Assembly (NCBI RefSeq): GCF_003286915.1
Contig: NZ_QMFY01000001.1
Location: 496,001 to 560,000 of the forward strand
Length of the DNA: 64,000 nucleotides
Direction of reading: 5' to 3'
From: Pseudochryseolinea flava
Lineage (GTDB): Bacteria; Bacteroidota; Bacteroidia; Cytophagales; Cyclobacteriaceae
The notes beneath the pieces are model-generated. The model saw only the letters and a program-made list of their open reading frames with translations. It made no database searches and had not been told where the DNA came from. The number at the start of each line of letters is the position of its first letter. The stretch's first letter is position 1. This document shows, in pieces, positions 27,932 to 36,953 of the stretch. The position numbers were made by a program, and so were the translations under genes.

Positions 27932-28897
27932 TTAAAAGAATCCTGATGGCGAAATTTTCGGTTTTGTAAGCTTATAGTTTCGAAATCCAAAAAGTTGCCG
28001 CCCCTGCAGAAGTCGCTGTTCGATAAAAGTCAGCAATCGGTATTTGGGTAGATCGTGCTTGTGAAGCGCCTTCTTGGAGCATGGAAGTTGAAGCGTTTCC
28101 GACCAATCCATCTTGGCAATCCATTCTTTCATGGCTTGAGGATGTTCATCTGTATAGACTTGCAGCTTATTCAAATCTCCGTATTCAAACTGCTCTGGTC
28201 TATTCTTAAATCGTTCAATCATCGCTTTTAGTCCACGATAATTTGCGTGATGATTTTTATTTTTTCGCTGCATGATTGCCGGCGGGCGAACAAAACCGTA
28301 ATGATGAATACATGCGTCGATCGGCACCACGCTTAGTTTTCTCGTCCCTTTTTTCTGATAGTAATCAACACCATCAAAATCAGGAATTCTCCTGAACGAC
28401 TGAGCGTCGCGCCACGAATGAATTTGAGGATCATTTCGAACAATTCTGATTTCTCTCGGATACCAGGCGTGTGACACTACATAATGATTATAGTCACCCC
28501 AAAAATGTTTGTAAGAAAATAGCAGCCCTTCGACAGACGGCTCGTGAAAATATTTTAGGCAGGCATCCTTCACTGCGGGGAAGTACTTTTCATGAAGCAC
28601 TTCATCGCTCTGTATGTAGAACAGCCAATCGCCCGTGCATGCCCGCATCGCGATATCAGTCTGCCGAGCATACTCCATCCCGTGCGGGAAATGCTCGAGA
28701 TCCCACGCCGTCCGAATGATTTTGATCTTAGGAGAATCAATGCTTAGAATTTCTTTCTCGGTGCTGTCGTCTGGATCGTTGTCACCTAGCGCGACAACGA
28801 ATTCGTCCACTAACGGGAGAATAGAAGTAATAGAAGCCTTTACTGGATAGTAAAGTTTAGATGCATTTCGGGCGAACGTGAATCCAGAAATTCTCAT
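27932..28897 (-). CDS. Family 2-like glycosyltransferase
   Basis: A 321-residue GT-A fold protein. The opening MRISGFTFARNASKLYYPV and the strand DEFVVALGDNDPDDSTEKEI are typical of GT2 enzymes that act on nucleotide-sugar donors. WLFYIQSDEVLHE holds the metal-binding acidic motif, in the usual place of DxD. The C-terminal part (HHANYRGLKAMIERF) is specific to a Bacteroidota subfamily. It has no signal peptide or membrane helix, so it acts in the cytoplasm. No sugar-biosynthesis genes are adjacent, so the acceptor cannot be inferred; surface polysaccharide or lipid is possible. Confidence 0.85.
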   Translation of the reverse strand: MRISGFTFARNASKLYYPVKASITSILPLVDEFVVALGDNDPDDSTEKEILSIDSPKIKIIRTAWDLEHFPHGMEYARQTDIAMRACTGDWLFYIQSDEVLHEKYFPAVKDACLKYFHEPSVEGLLFSYKHFWGDYNHYVVSHAWYPREIRIVRNDPQIHSWRDAQSFRRIPDFDGVDYYQKKGTRKLSVVPIDACIHHYGFVRPPAIMQRKNKNHHANYRGLKAMIERFKNRPEQFEYGDLNKLQVYTDEHPQAMKEWIAKMDWSETLQLPCSKKALHKHDLPKYRLLTFIEQRLLQGRQLFGFRNYKLTKPKISPSGFF

Positions 28898-29146
28898 AGG
28901 TTGGTATTCCTAAAATAAGCGAAAAATTTATATGCCAGAACATGCAAAAGGTTTAGTATACTATATTTTACGTTGCCTTAACGTGGGCTTCTCATGCGCG
29001 GCGGTAGCTGTTGGCGTTCCACACGATTTGTTTCGTCGGGAACAGCCTTTAAAGACGCGAAAGATGCATTTCTGATACGAAGTGCCGCTCGCATTTTACG
29101 CCTTGGGCTTTCTGCTTTCAGCTTTAAGCTTTATTTTTAGGCCCTC

Positions 29147-29740
29147 ATGGAAGAATTCGAAGAGACCCCGCGGCAACATTATACAGAAGCCCAGAAGAAT
29201 AGCATTTTTAATAACGAGTTTATGCCGCACATAAACTCGATGTACAACTTCGCATACCGCCTTACATTAGATGGGGATGATGCAAAAGATCTATTGCAGG
29301 ACACATACTTAAAGGCCTATCGATTCATTGAATCTTTTCAGCAAGGAACTAATGCCAAAGCATGGCTGTTTCGAATTCTGAAAAACAGTTTCATCAATGA
29401 TTACCGGAAGAAGAGTAAGGAACCTTCGAAGGTAGATTATCAGGATGTAGAGACGTATTACAACTCGGAAGATGTTGATCGCCAAATTACGCCCGATCTT
29501 CGCGTGGAGGCGCTGAAAGATATGATCGGCGATGAGATTTCGAATGCGCTCAACAGTTTGGATGTAGATTTTAAGACCGTAATTATATTGTGCGACCTGG
29601 AAGGATTTAAGTATGAAGAGATGGCGAAGATATTGGACATCCCCATTGGAACCGTACGGAGCCGCTTACATCGCGCACGCAATCTGCTCAAAGAAAAATT
29701 AAGTACATACGCCAAACAAATGGGTTATAAAAACGCCTAA
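29147..29740 (+). CDS. RpoE-like ECF sigma factor
   Basis: A 197-residue ECF sigma factor of the widely conserved Bacteroidota SigH/RpoE-like group. Region 2 is HINSMYNFAYRLTLDGDDAKDLLQDTYLKAYRFI with NAKAWLFRILKNSFINDYRKK; region 4 is LDVDFKTVIILCDLEGFKYEEMAKILDIPIGTVRSRLHRARNLLKEKL. Its anti-sigma gene follows 6 bp later, then gmk and nadD, nearly without gaps. That places a stress-type sigma factor at the head of a housekeeping operon. The 249 bp upstream (28898-29146) contain no gene and no consensus promoter that I can see. Confidence 0.95.
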   Translation: MEEFEETPRQHYTEAQKNSIFNNEFMPHINSMYNFAYRLTLDGDDAKDLLQDTYLKAYRFIESFQQGTNAKAWLFRILKNSFINDYRKKSKEPSKVDYQDVETYYNSEDVDRQITPDLRVEALKDMIGDEISNALNSLDVDFKTVIILCDLEGFKYEEMAKILDIPIGTVRSRLHRARNLLKEKLSTYAKQMGYKNA

Positions 29741-29746
29741 CTACCT

Positions 29747-30022
29747 ATGAGTACACCTGACCCGAAAAACATGAAGCAGGATTGTTCGAACAAACGTGAA
29801 TGCCTGGAAATGCTTCAGCTTATCTTGGATGGCGAAGCAACAGCCGAACAAAAGGAGCACTTCTTGAAAGAGCATCTTGAAGAATGCATGCCGTGCTACA
29901 AAAATTATCATCTCGAAGTAGCCATTCGCCAATTGTTAAAAACAAAGTGCTGCCACGAAGCGCCACAACAGTTGGTCGATGACATCAAAACAAAAGTTAT
30001 TCAAAACCTTTCTCGTTCATAA
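29747..30022 (+). CDS. Zinc-finger anti-sigma factor
   Basis: A 91-residue protein with the HLEECMPC motif (HxxxCxxC) of ZAS-type anti-sigma factors, plus an upstream CSNKREC and a later KTKCCHE. There is no membrane segment, so it is a soluble, probably redox-sensitive anti-sigma like RsrA. ZAS proteins hold zinc with His and Cys and release sigma when the cysteines are oxidised. It follows the sigma gene by 6 bp, and its stop overlaps the gmk start (TAATG). The CC pair near the C-terminus could add redox sensing. Confidence 0.82.
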   Translation: MSTPDPKNMKQDCSNKRECLEMLQLILDGEATAEQKEHFLKEHLEECMPCYKNYHLEVAIRQLLKTKCCHEAPQQLVDDIKTKVIQNLSRS

Positions 30023-30591
30023 TGCCAGGTAAAGCGCTTATTTTTTGTGCCCCTTCCGGATCTGGTAAAACAACGATCGTGAAACATCTGATTCGTACGA
30101 ACTCCGATCTTGGATTTTCAATCTCTGCATCAACACGCGATAAACGTGGACGCACTGAGCAAAATGGGAAGGATTATTACTTTCTTACACCGGAAGAATT
30201 CAAACAAAAGATTGACGAGAAGGCCTTCATTGAATGGGAGGAAGTTTACGAGGGAAATTTCTACGGCACACTGAAGACGGAAATCGAACGCGTTTGGAAT
30301 GAAGGCAAAAATGTAATCTTCGACGTCGATGTTAAAGGCGGCCTTAATCTGAAAAAATATTTCGGCGACAAGGCGCTTGCTGTCTTTGTGAAAGTACCTT
30401 CCGAAGAAGTGTTGAAAGAACGACTGCACGATCGTGGCACCGAAACACCAGAAAGTTTATCACGTCGGTTGTTCAAAGCAAAATTTGAAATGTCGTTTCA
30501 AGATCAGTTCGACGTCGTACTCGTTAACGAAGTCCTTGAGCGCTCACTCGCTGAAGCGCAGCAACTCTACGACGACTTCAAGAAATCGTAA
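30022..30591 (+). CDS. gmk: Guanylate kinase
   Basis: A 189-residue cytoplasmic enzyme that converts GMP + ATP to GDP + ADP. The P-loop is [11 protein letters not shown] near residue 10. The GMP-binding segment is [22 protein letters not shown], followed by [25 protein letters not shown] and the lid/arginine region [17 protein letters not shown]. The length is normal. Its start overlaps the anti-sigma stop by one base, so expression is probably coupled. Confidence 0.96.
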   Translation: MPGKALIFCAPSGSGKTTIVKHLIRTNSDLGFSISASTRDKRGRTEQNGKDYYFLTPEEFKQKIDEKAFIEWEEVYEGNFYGTLKTEIERVWNEGKNVIFDVDVKGGLNLKKYFGDKALAVFVKVPSEEVLKERLHDRGTETPESLSRRLFKAKFEMSFQDQFDVVLVNEVLERSLAEAQQLYDDFKKS

Positions 30592-30612
30592 GCGATTCCT
30601 ATCTTCACGCCG

Positions 30613-31197
30613 ATGAACGCTCCACAAAAAATTGGTCTATTCTTCGGCTCTTTCAATCCCATTCACCTGGGCCACCTTATAATCGCAAACTTGATGGCCG
30701 AAACCACAGACCTCAAAAAGGTATGGCTGGTTGTATCGCCGCAGAATCCCTTTAAGCCCAGCAAGGGACTCTTACACGAGTTTGATCGATACGACATGGC
30801 ACGTGCAGCGGTTTATGACAATTATAACCTCGAGGTGAGCGATATCGAGTTTAGTTTGCCGAAGCCGAGCTACACCATCCACACACTTGTCCATTTGAAA
30901 GAAAAACATCCCGATAAGGAATTCAAGATTATCATCGGCGAAGACAATCTCGAAGGATTTAAACGGTGGAAAAACTCAGAAAGAATCCTCGAAGATCACG
31001 GACTTTACGTTTATCCTCGACCTAACGCGCAACTTTCTGACCTAAAAACGCATCCTCAAGTTAGATTTGTGGAAGCACCGATGCTCGATATCTCTGCGAC
31101 TTTCATTCGTCAATGTATAAGGAACGAACAATCCATCCGTTATCTCGTACCAGACGCTGTGGAAGCCATTATACGCGCGAAAGGTTTCTACCGGTAA
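30613..31197 (+). CDS. nadD: Nicotinate-nucleotide adenylyltransferase
   Basis: A 194-residue enzyme of NAD synthesis that adenylates nicotinate mononucleotide. The N-terminus GLFFGSFNPIHLGHL contains the nucleotidyltransferase H-x-G-H motif (HLGH). The C-terminal ISATFIRQ is the second nucleotide-binding signature. FKIIIGEDNLEGFKRWKN is typical of NadD. It lies 21 bp after gmk, likely in the same transcript. Confidence 0.95.
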   Translation: MNAPQKIGLFFGSFNPIHLGHLIIANLMAETTDLKKVWLVVSPQNPFKPSKGLLHEFDRYDMARAAVYDNYNLEVSDIEFSLPKPSYTIHTLVHLKEKHPDKEFKIIIGEDNLEGFKRWKNSERILEDHGLYVYPRPNAQLSDLKTHPQVRFVEAPMLDISATFIRQCIRNEQSIRYLVPDAVEAIIRAKGFYR

Positions 31198-31213
31198 TTA
31201 AACCCTTTATCGC

Positions 31214-33874
31214 TTGAAAAAAAATTTACGAAACATTACGTTTCTTTCCCTCCTTTTTTTCTCATTCACCACACTTGCTCAAACGCCTGTAAGTGGTATT
31301 CGTGGCACGATCAAATCAGATGACGGAACGATACTCTCCTTCGCGACGATCTTCGTCAAACAAACTGGTACCGGTGTCGCAGCGAACGCCGAAGGTCAAT
31401 ACGAAATCACGGGCACGCCACGCCAATACGATCTTGTCTTTCAGCACCTCGGCTACAAAACCGTCGTGCGCACAGTGATGGTTGAAGCGGGGAAATTCAT
31501 CACTTTAGATGTATCGCTAACGCCACAAGAATTTATGCTGAAAGAAGTTGTTGTCGGCGGCGACGGCGAAGATCCTGCCTACACGATTATGCGAAAGGCA
31601 ATTGCCAAAGCAAACTATCATCGAAACCAACTCGACAATTACGCAGCGCGTGTCTACATGAAAGGCGCGGGTAAATTGAAAGATTACCCGTGGCTTGCAA
31701 AACGTCAACTTCAAAAAGCTGGCGTCGAAAAAGGTCGAGTCTATATTTCAGAATCGGTAAGTGAAATAAAATTTACACGCCCTAACAAATTTGAAGAAAA
31801 AGTAATCTCTATTCGTAGCGATGGCAAAGACGGGAACACATCTCCCAACCAATTTATCAATGCAAGCTTTTATGAACCGGTCATTGCTGAAATTGTATCG
31901 CCACTTTCTCCAAAGGCATTTTCTTATTACAAGTTCGAGTACATCGGAAGTTACACCGATCGCGACTATACGGTAAGCAAAATCAAAATCATCCCGCGAT
32001 CAAAGGGGGATAACGTCATCGATGGTGTCATTAGCATTGTTGAGGACTGGTGGAGTATTCATAGCCTCGACATCCACACGCAGAAATTGGGGATCGATGT
32101 TAACATGAAATCTGTGTATGCTCCAATCGAAGAAAAAGCTTGGCTACCCGTGTCGCACCAATTCAAGATCGATGGAAAAGTTTTCGGATTCGAATTTGAA
32201 TTCAAATACCTCGCAACCATTAGCGATTATAAAATCAAATTGAATCCAGCGCTGTATGTCGAGCCCAAAAAGATGGAAGTAATTGACGAAAAAATTGAAA
32301 AACAAGTAGCCAAAACAATACAGCAAAAAAATGCATCACAACCGAAATCAAAGACGTCGCCCGATCAATCTAAATTACAGGAACGATTAGCTTCTGGTGA
32401 AGAGATTACGCGTAAAGAATTGAAGTCTCTAATGAAGGAATATGAAAAGGAAGAGCAGAAGAAGCAGAAAGAACCGGAAGTAATGTATGAGACGACTTTC
32501 AAAATTGATAGTGGTGCGTACAAAAAAGATTCTACCTACTGGAATGCACTGCGTCCAATTCCCTTAACGCAAGAGGAAGTGAAAGGCTATCAAAAATCGG
32601 ATAGCATGGCCGTGATCGAGCGAAAGAAAGAAGTGGGCGACACCGTTAAGACATCAAAACACAAAGGGTTTCAAATTACCGACCTAATCCTAGGTGACAG
32701 CTACAAAGTTGGCAAGCATTCGAATTTCAAAATTCATTTTCCCATGCCAGGATTTAATACGGTTGAAGGTTGGAATTTTGTTTACAAAGTTTCCTTCGGA
32801 ACTATCCGTCAGGATTCAGCAAAAACGAGAATCACGATAACACCCGCATTCCGATATGCATTCGCGCGCGAGGTAGGAAGTGGCTACCTGCGAATCAATA
32901 TTCGAAACAAAAAGCATCAATTCGTTGCCGATGGTGGGCGATATATCAAACAATATAACGGCGATCAACCAATACTTCCTATTGTCAACGACTTTACTAC
33001 GTTGTTCATGGAAAAAAATCTCATGAAAATTTATGAGCGTCGTTATATCGACCTGAAATACACACGGAGAATTTCTGATTATGTAAGCGTGTCGGTTGAT
33101 GGGTCATGGTCGCAGCGACATGAGTTGCAAAACAACACCAATTGGAAACTCATTGATTGGAAGAACGTAGACGGCTACACGCAAAATCGTCCCGTGAACG
33201 AAGAGCTTGGCAATACAGGTTTCCCCGACCATGAAGCATTTGTAGGGCATGCTAATGTCACATTACGACCATGGTTAAAATTCAAAAAGCGAAATGATCG
33301 TCGTCAAGAAATTGAGAATTCATCGCCGACATTTATGATCGACTATCGCTCAGGCATACCGGCGCTTGGAGGCGATGTGGATTTTAAACAAGTAGAGCTT
33401 GGGATAAGACATCAGTTTAAGGTAGGTGTTCGCGGCACTTTCGATTACCTCCTTCGCGCAGGCACATTCCTCACCCGCGAGCAAATGTACTTCATGGATT
33501 ACAAACACTTCCTTGGAAACAAAACGCCTTTCAGTACTTCCGATCCAGTAGGAAGCTTCCGTTTACTCGACTATTATCAGTATAGCACCGATGCCGATGG
33601 GGCGTATTTCGCCGGCAGTGCACACTACCAATTCCGTAAATTTCTCGCCACGCGTTTTCCATTCATCCGCATGATGGGCATTCGCGAAAATGTATTCGTC
33701 AATTACTTGGCTACACCGGCGTCAAAAAATTATACAGAGCTTGGTTATTCCATCAATGGAATACTAAGAATCTTCCGCCTTGAAGCGGCTGCATCTTTTC
33801 TCGATGGCAAATTTCTCGATTACGGATTCCGCATTGGCATTGCTACAAATATTGTTGTTAACTTTAATGACTAA
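31214..33874 (+). CDS. DUF5686 / CarboxypepD_reg outer-membrane protein
   Basis: An 886-residue envelope protein. It starts with TTG at 31214: the signal peptide KKNLRNITFLSLLFF...LAQ begins directly there and no ATG is nearby. Residues about 27-105 are a CarboxypepD_reg-like domain. The rest matches the DUF5686 type: DPAYTIMRKAIAKANYHRNQLDNYAARVYMK, then a lysine/glutamate-rich insert (370-420), then many amphipathic beta-strands ending NIVVNFND, as in a beta-barrel. It has no TonB plug. The function of this family is unknown; it may help build or modify the envelope. It follows nadD by 16 bp. Confidence 0.8.
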   Translation: MKKNLRNITFLSLLFFSFTTLAQTPVSGIRGTIKSDDGTILSFATIFVKQTGTGVAANAEGQYEITGTPRQYDLVFQHLGYKTVVRTVMVEAGKFITLDVSLTPQEFMLKEVVVGGDGEDPAYTIMRKAIAKANYHRNQLDNYAARVYMKGAGKLKDYPWLAKRQLQKAGVEKGRVYISESVSEIKFTRPNKFEEKVISIRSDGKDGNTSPNQFINASFYEPVIAEIVSPLSPKAFSYYKFEYIGSYTDRDYTVSKIKIIPRSKGDNVIDGVISIVEDWWSIHSLDIHTQKLGIDVNMKSVYAPIEEKAWLPVSHQFKIDGKVFGFEFEFKYLATISDYKIKLNPALYVEPKKMEVIDEKIEKQVAKTIQQKNASQPKSKTSPDQSKLQERLASGEEITRKELKSLMKEYEKEEQKKQKEPEVMYETTFKIDSGAYKKDSTYWNALRPIPLTQEEVKGYQKSDSMAVIERKKEVGDTVKTSKHKGFQITDLILGDSYKVGKHSNFKIHFPMPGFNTVEGWNFVYKVSFGTIRQDSAKTRITITPAFRYAFAREVGSGYLRINIRNKKHQFVADGGRYIKQYNGDQPILPIVNDFTTLFMEKNLMKIYERRYIDLKYTRRISDYVSVSVDGSWSQRHELQNNTNWKLIDWKNVDGYTQNRPVNEELGNTGFPDHEAFVGHANVTLRPWLKFKKRNDRRQEIENSSPTFMIDYRSGIPALGGDVDFKQVELGIRHQFKVGVRGTFDYLLRAGTFLTREQMYFMDYKHFLGNKTPFSTSDPVGSFRLLDYYQYSTDADGAYFAGSAHYQFRKFLATRFPFIRMMGIRENVFVNYLATPASKNYTELGYSINGILRIFRLEAAASFLDGKFLDYGFRIGIATNIVVNFND

Positions 33875-33908
33875 GTATGTTATTGTCATTATCGTTTAGT
33901 GTTCGTTA

Positions 33909-34925
33909 ATGTATGACGTCGTGGCAACGCATAGTATCGACATAGAAGATTTTTTTAAGCTCCGAAAACAGTTTCCTGTGATCGATGTGCGCTCGGAGGG
34001 TGAGTTCGAATCAGGACATATTCCGCAAGCGCTCAACATCCCTATTCTCAACAACGCCGAACGTGTTGCCGTTGGAACGGACTACAAACAGAAAGGACAA
34101 CTAGAAGCGATAAGAACGGGATTCCGTTTGGTTGGTCCGCGTCTTCCTGAAATCATTGACGCTGCGCAAGAGGTCGGCGAAGAGTTTATTGTTCATTGTT
34201 GGCGTGGCGGAATGCGCTCTAATAACTTTTGCCAGTTCGTAGGCATGGCGCGGCAAAAAACACATCAACTTAAAGGTGGATACAAAGCTTATCGGCAAGC
34301 TGCGTTGATGTCGTTTGAGCAACGTTTTGAAATCACATTGTTAAGCGGTAGCACCGGAAGTGGCAAAAGTGAAATTTTGAGAGCGCTAGCATCTCAAGGC
34401 GAACAAGTAATTGACCTGGAGACGCTGGCTTCACACAAAGGATCTGCGTTCGGAGGACTGATGATGCCGCCACAACCCAGCACCGAGCAATTTCAAAATA
34501 ATCTCTTCGAAAAAATACTTACACTCGACCCATCAAAAAGAGTTTGGATAGAAGATGAATCAATTGCCATTGGAAAAATTTTCATTCCTCAACCGTTATG
34601 GCGCCAGATGAATAACAGTCCGGTGATTGAAATCGATGTAGCGAAAGAGATTCGTGTACAACGTTTGGTTAACGAATACGGAACATCCAATCGCGACCAA
34701 TTTTTAGAAGCAATGACAAAGGTGATTAAAAAATTAGGTGGCCAACATTTCAATGCAGCGAAGGAAAAACTACTTGAAGGAGATATGGCATCAACGATCG
34801 ATATCCTGCTTACCTATTATGATAAGGCATATCGGAATAACCTCGATAAGAAGTTAAGTCGAGTAATCTCGAAGGTTACCTGGACTGGAGAATCTGTTGA
34901 CTTCGTTACTGCGCAATTGATGTAG
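33909..34925 (+). CDS. selU: tRNA 2-selenouridine synthase
   Basis: A 338-residue enzyme (also called MnmH/YbbB) that replaces sulfur with selenium in 2-thiouridine at the wobble position of Lys, Glu and Gln tRNAs, through a geranylated intermediate, with selenophosphate as donor. The rhodanese domain (1-130) has the active cysteine C97 in HCWRGGMRS. The P-loop domain starts with SGSTGSGKSE (about 145-155). A MnmH-type C-terminus completes it. The donor enzyme SelD is encoded 1 kb downstream; the two are separated by a repeat array and a nuclease gene. Confidence 0.95.
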   Translation: MYDVVATHSIDIEDFFKLRKQFPVIDVRSEGEFESGHIPQALNIPILNNAERVAVGTDYKQKGQLEAIRTGFRLVGPRLPEIIDAAQEVGEEFIVHCWRGGMRSNNFCQFVGMARQKTHQLKGGYKAYRQAALMSFEQRFEITLLSGSTGSGKSEILRALASQGEQVIDLETLASHKGSAFGGLMMPPQPSTEQFQNNLFEKILTLDPSKRVWIEDESIAIGKIFIPQPLWRQMNNSPVIEIDVAKEIRVQRLVNEYGTSNRDQFLEAMTKVIKKLGGQHFNAAKEKLLEGDMASTIDILLTYYDKAYRNNLDKKLSRVISKVTWTGESVDFVTAQLM

Positions 34926-34937
34926 CTAAACAAGGGT

Positions 34938-35412
34938 ATTCCTTTATGCACATTGTGTTCTTCGAGCTAAACTTATGCACGCCAAATAGATAGCAGAAAA
35001 TTCATTTCGCCACAAAGGGCACGAGGAACACAAGGCGGTACGTCGGTATTCCCTCGTGAACATTGTGTTCTTCGTGGCTAAACTTATGAACGCTAAATAG
35101 ATAACATAATTCAATCGCCACAAAGAGCACGAGGAACACAAGGCAGTACTTCGGCATCCCCTCGTGAACATTGTGTTCTTCGTGGCTAAACTTATGCACG
35201 CTAAATAGATAGCAGAATTCATTCGCCACCAAGAGCACGAGGAACACAAGACGGTACTTCGGCATTCCCTCGTGAACATTGTGTTCTTCGTGGCTAAATT
35301 TATGCACGCTGAATAGATAGCATAATTCAATCGCCACAAAAGAGCACGAGGAACACAAGGCAGTACTTCGGCAATCCCTCGTGAACGTTGTGATTTCTCG
35401 TGGCTAAACTTA
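34938..35412. repeat. 108-bp tandem repeat array with pseudoknot-capable units
   Basis: Four copies with an exact 108-bp period start at 35008, 35116, 35224 and 35332 (the last is cut after about 80 bp), and a partial copy lies before the first. Each unit contains, in order, CACGAGG, AACACAA, then CCTCGTG and TTGTGTT, so the arms cross (a b a' b'), with GCCAC/GTGGC at the outer ends. Differences between copies are scattered and few; the last copy has a damaged TTGTGTT. The period is a multiple of three, so long reading frames exist across it; these are artefacts. Adjacent to the GxxExxY gene end (35462). Confidence 0.92.
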
Positions 35413-35461
35413 CTGTGTACGCAAATCAAATGGCGGTTGTCTTTCCAGCAAGCCGATTAAG

Positions 35462-35878
35462 TCACAAAACAAAACGACGGATTCCCTCTTTCATTAGGGG
35501 AACATTGAAATTTATGAGAAAGCCCAAGCGAAAACCTGTTAACTTCAAATGACTAAGTACTTGCGCTTGCCAGACCGGGTTTACAGTGTCAACCGCCTTG
35601 ACTTCGATAATGATGCATTCATCCACCAACAGGTCCAGTCGCAGGCCCTCGTCGAAGACGATACCATCGTACTTTATCGGGATCTCGACTTGCCTTCGTA
35701 CGCGAAAACCTGCCTTGCGAAGTTCATGCGTCAAACAAACTTCATAGATTTTTTCAAGAAGTCCTGGACCTAAATCCAAATGGATTTTAATTGCGGAAGC
35801 AACAACTGTTCTTCCGATTTGCTCCTGAAGAGCATCTAATTTTTCAAATTGCATACAACGGTTTTTAATTTTAACCAT
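35462..35878 (-). CDS. GxxExxY protein, PD-(D/E)XK nuclease superfamily
   Basis: A 138-residue protein. It has the family signature GLLEKIYE (G-x-x-E-x-x-Y), then LRLDLLVDECIIIEVKA, where D and ExK form the PD-(D/E)XK catalytic core. The C-terminal GFRLGFLINFNVPLMKEGIRR is typical. Family members are widely scattered and often sit among repeats; their substrate is unknown. ATG codons at 35878 or 35854 can serve as start. It is inserted between selU and selD, divergent from selD with 31 bp between starts, and 50 bp from the repeat array. Possible roles: a repeat-associated element or a defence/toxin-like nuclease. Function not established. Confidence 0.88.
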   Translation of the reverse strand: MVKIKNRCMQFEKLDALQEQIGRTVVASAIKIHLDLGPGLLEKIYEVCLTHELRKAGFRVRRQVEIPIKYDGIVFDEGLRLDLLVDECIIIEVKAVDTVNPVWQAQVLSHLKLTGFRLGFLINFNVPLMKEGIRRFVL

Positions 35879-35909
35879 TAAAATAATGACAAAGCTTTAA
35901 CTTTATTCC

Positions 35910-36941
35910 ATGGACGAAATCAAGCTCACCCAATACAGTCATGGCGCAGGATGTGGATGTAAAATCTCGCCCGCTGTTCTTGAAAAAATTCTTCACTCCG
36001 ATTTTCCGAAGACTATGTTTTCTAATCTTCTGGTAGGAAATGAATCGAAGGACGATGCCGCAGTGTTCGACATGGGTAATGGCAACTGCATCGTGAGCAC
36101 CACAGACTTCTTCATGCCTATCGTTGACGATTCGGAGACATTCGGCGCTATTGCCTCTGTTAACGCTATCAGCGATGTATACGCCATGGGCGGAACACCA
36201 TTAATGGCCATCGCTATACTTGGATGGCCTATTAATAAGATAGCACCTGAAGTTGCTAAACACGTTTTAGAAGGAAGTCGAAAAATTTGTCTTGAGGCAG
36301 GAATTCCACTTGCTGGTGGTCATAGTATTGATTGCCCTGAGCCAGTGTTCGGGTTAGCAGTAACGGGATCTTTGCAAAAAGAAAATTTGAAACGCAATGA
36401 CACGGCGCGAGCAGGAGACTTACTTTATTTAACGAAGTCACTTGGCATAGGAATCATCACCACAGCCCAGAAAAAGGGAATCGTGACAGCGGCACATTAC
36501 GATCAGGCGGTCGAAAGCATGACGACATTGAATTGGTTTGGTGCAGAGGCAGGCAAGTTACCTTATGTTCATGCGATGACAGATGTGACAGGGTTCGGCT
36601 TGCTTGGTCACCTCGCCGAAGTATGTGAAGGAAGCAATCTTAGTGCACAGATAAATTTCAAAGACATTCCGATCTTCGATTTTCTCGATCACTACATCCA
36701 GCAAAAAAGTACACCCGGTGGAACCCAGCGAAATTGGGACAGCTATGGCAGCAAGATTTCATCAATCAGTGATACTCAGCGGGCCATCCTCGCCGACCCA
36801 CAAACGAGTGGTGGACTCTTGATCACGATCGATCCCAAACATCAAAACGATTTTGAAACGATAGCAACCCATCATGGTTATGATCTCAAACCATTCGGGA
36901 AGTTATCGAACCATGGTCATGTGCTAATCGATGTGATCTGA
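35910..36941 (+). CDS. selD: Selenide, water dikinase (selenophosphate synthase)
   Basis: A 343-residue enzyme that makes selenophosphate from selenide and ATP. The N-terminal YSHGAGCGCK has catalytic Cys15 and Lys18 (Cys form, not selenocysteine). The AIRS-type core has DAAVFDMGN, TDFFMPIVDD, GHSIDCPEPVFGLAVTG and DVTGFGLLGHLAE. PQTSGGLL lies near the C-terminus. Length and motifs are complete. With SelU it supports tRNA selenation; no SelA/SelB or tRNA-Sec is in this window. Only about 31 bp separate it from the divergent nuclease gene, so its promoter must lie partly inside that gene's 5' end. Confidence 0.96.
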   Translation: MDEIKLTQYSHGAGCGCKISPAVLEKILHSDFPKTMFSNLLVGNESKDDAAVFDMGNGNCIVSTTDFFMPIVDDSETFGAIASVNAISDVYAMGGTPLMAIAILGWPINKIAPEVAKHVLEGSRKICLEAGIPLAGGHSIDCPEPVFGLAVTGSLQKENLKRNDTARAGDLLYLTKSLGIGIITTAQKKGIVTAAHYDQAVESMTTLNWFGAEAGKLPYVHAMTDVTGFGLLGHLAEVCEGSNLSAQINFKDIPIFDFLDHYIQQKSTPGGTQRNWDSYGSKISSISDTQRAILADPQTSGGLLITIDPKHQNDFETIATHHGYDLKPFGKLSNHGHVLIDVI

Positions 36942-36953
36942 TCGATGTGATGT

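Noticed and set aside
34944-35429. Long minus-strand reading frames across the repeat array
   Set aside because: The 108-bp period is a multiple of three, so frames stay open by chance; the translation is repetitive and has no start context or known fold.
35910-35963. Selenocysteine in SelD
   Set aside because: The active-site position is a TGT/TGC cysteine codon, not TGA.
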